NCBI GenBank assembly: GCA_018667995.1
Contig: JABIQT010000935.1
Span: forward strand, 1-7,280
DNA length: 7,280 nucleotides
Source: Candidatus Latescibacterota bacterium
GTDB lineage: Bacteria > JAAXHH01 > JABIQT01
Reading direction: 5' to 3'
The translations under genes and the position numbers were made by a program. Shown in pieces: positions 6,428 through 7,280 of the stretch. The notes under the pieces were generated by a model. The model did no database searches. It was not told the origin of the DNA and was given only the letters and a program-made list of their open reading frames with translations. Numbering within the stretch: position 1 is the first letter of the stretch; each line of letters opens with the position of its first letter.

Positions 6428-7280
6428 ATGATACGCTATATGAGATTACTCACTCCCCTCCTCGCCCTGGTGTTTTTTCACTGTGGCGACAACAATGACG
6501 AATCGACTGCGGAGCTGAACATCCCGGTCAACGTGGAGGTGGTGGTGCGGAGTGACATCGCGGATTATATCTCCACGACCGGTACCGTACACGCCCAACA
6601 AGAGGAGCGTGTGACCACAGAGGTCGACGGTTTAATTCGGTATTCCGTAGGTCTTAACGTGGGAGAATCGGTCAGCAAGGGTCAGCTCCTTGCCGAGATC
6701 GAAAATCCCGAGTATCTCCTGGACGTGCGGGTAGAGTCCCAGAAGATGGCCATGGACAATGCCCAGCGAGAACTTGGAAAGCAGGAGGCGCTATTTGAAG
6801 AGGGCGGTGTCACAGAGAAGGAATTGGAGACGGCGAGACGGTCTGCGCTCGATGCAAGACTCAATTACGAGTCCGCCCTGCTGAGAGCCGAAAAGATTCA
6901 GGTTAAGTCCCCCATTTCTGGAATCGTAACGGGACTCAATACCGGGGCAAACGGAACACGAATCACGATGGGGTTCCAGATCTGCACCATCCAGAACTAT
7001 GGTATCGTTGAAATTGCCGTCAAACTACCCAATACGGACCTGGGGCAAGTTCGTAACCGGCAGCAGGTCCTGATCAGCAATTATGCACTACCCGATGAAG
7101 TCTTCCCCGGTGAGATACACACGATCGGTCCGGCCATTGATCCTCAGACCCGTACCTTCGCGGTCACGATTCGCGTCATCAACAGGAACCTTCGACTCCG
7201 GCCGGGGATGTTTGTGAAGGTGGATATCATTCGTGAACAGCACCCACAAGTCATCGTTATCTCCAAAGAGGCACTTCAAA
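6428..7280 (+). CDS. Periplasmic adaptor (membrane-fusion) lipoprotein, RND efflux type; C-terminus beyond window
   Basis: This adaptor would link an inner-membrane pump to the TolC-like channel encoded upstream. 284 codons are present and the frame is open at the edge. Residues 1-18 are a short signal peptide ending at Cys19, probably lipidated, although the residues before it (FFH) are unusual for a lipobox. The domain order is typical of RND adaptors: a strand with GTVHAQQEERV (52-61); first lipoyl half with VGLNVGESVSKGQLLAEIENPEY (74-96); a short helical hairpin (about 97-155); second lipoyl half KSPISGIVTGL (160-170); a beta-barrel (about 190-240) with PNTDLGQV; then PAIDPQTRTFAVTIRV and LRLRPGMFVKVDI (255-267), a hallmark of the family. 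The membrane-proximal domain is starting at the edge (VIVISKEAL). Lipid-anchored adaptors of this type are most often followed by an RND pump gene. HlyD- or MacA-type partnership with the ABC permease is the alternative. Confidence 0.9.
   Translation, partial: MIRYMRLLTPLLALVFFHCGDNNDESTAELNIPVNVEVVVRSDIADYISTTGTVHAQQEERVTTEVDGLIRYSVGLNVGESVSKGQLLAEIENPEYLLDVRVESQKMAMDNAQRELGKQEALFEEGGVTEKELETARRSALDARLNYESALLRAEKIQVKSPISGIVTGLNTGANGTRITMGFQICTIQNYGIVEIAVKLPNTDLGQVRNRQQVLISNYALPDEVFPGEIHTIGPAIDPQTRTFAVTIRVINRNLRLRPGMFVKVDIIREQHPQVIVISKEALQ

Overview
The window looks like chromosomal DNA from a Gram-negative bacterium. GC content is moderate. A TolC-type outer-membrane channel and a periplasmic adaptor show that the cell has an outer membrane. 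Several traits suggest the Bacteroidota or a relative in the FCB group (Rhodothermia, Balneolia, Gemmatimonadota and similar): an ABC-2 permease fused to an M1-peptidase-like domain, a golvesin-like C-terminal domain, a lipoprotein-type adaptor, and weak or absent Shine-Dalgarno sequences before some genes. This placement is an inference; there is no rRNA or other taxonomic marker here.

Layout. Bases 1-331 (minus strand) hold the N-terminal 110 codons of an ECF-type RNA polymerase sigma factor, cut by the window edge. Bases 332-493 are a divergent regulatory gap. They contain a long interrupted dyad (373-411) and an ECF-like promoter candidate (459-487) placed so close to the next start codon that the transcript could be leaderless. 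All later genes are on the plus strand, tightly packed, and probably form one operon: an ABC ATPase (494-1363); a large ABC-2 permease fused to a degenerate M1-peptidase-like periplasmic region and a golvesin-like C-terminus (about 1473-4751); a TolC-type outer-membrane efflux protein (4811-6316); and an RND-type membrane-fusion lipoprotein (6428 to beyond 7280, incomplete). A 36-codon open frame bridges the ATPase and the permease. An imperfect hairpin lies in the 111-base gap before the adaptor gene.

How the parts may work together. The ATPase and the seven-helix permease should form an inner-membrane ABC exporter or membrane-remodelling complex, with a roughly 800-residue domain displayed in the periplasm. 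The TolC protein and the adaptor are two parts of a tripartite efflux system. Either they serve the ABC permease, or (more usual for this adaptor type) they serve an RND pump encoded just past the right edge. The divergent ECF sigma factor is a natural candidate regulator, possibly responding to envelope stress.

The most unusual item is the permease fusion. It keeps the M1 scaffold signatures but has no HEXXH zinc site, so it is probably a binding or sensing pseudo-peptidase rather than an aminopeptidase. I see no CRISPR array, transposon, tRNA, rRNA or phage gene.
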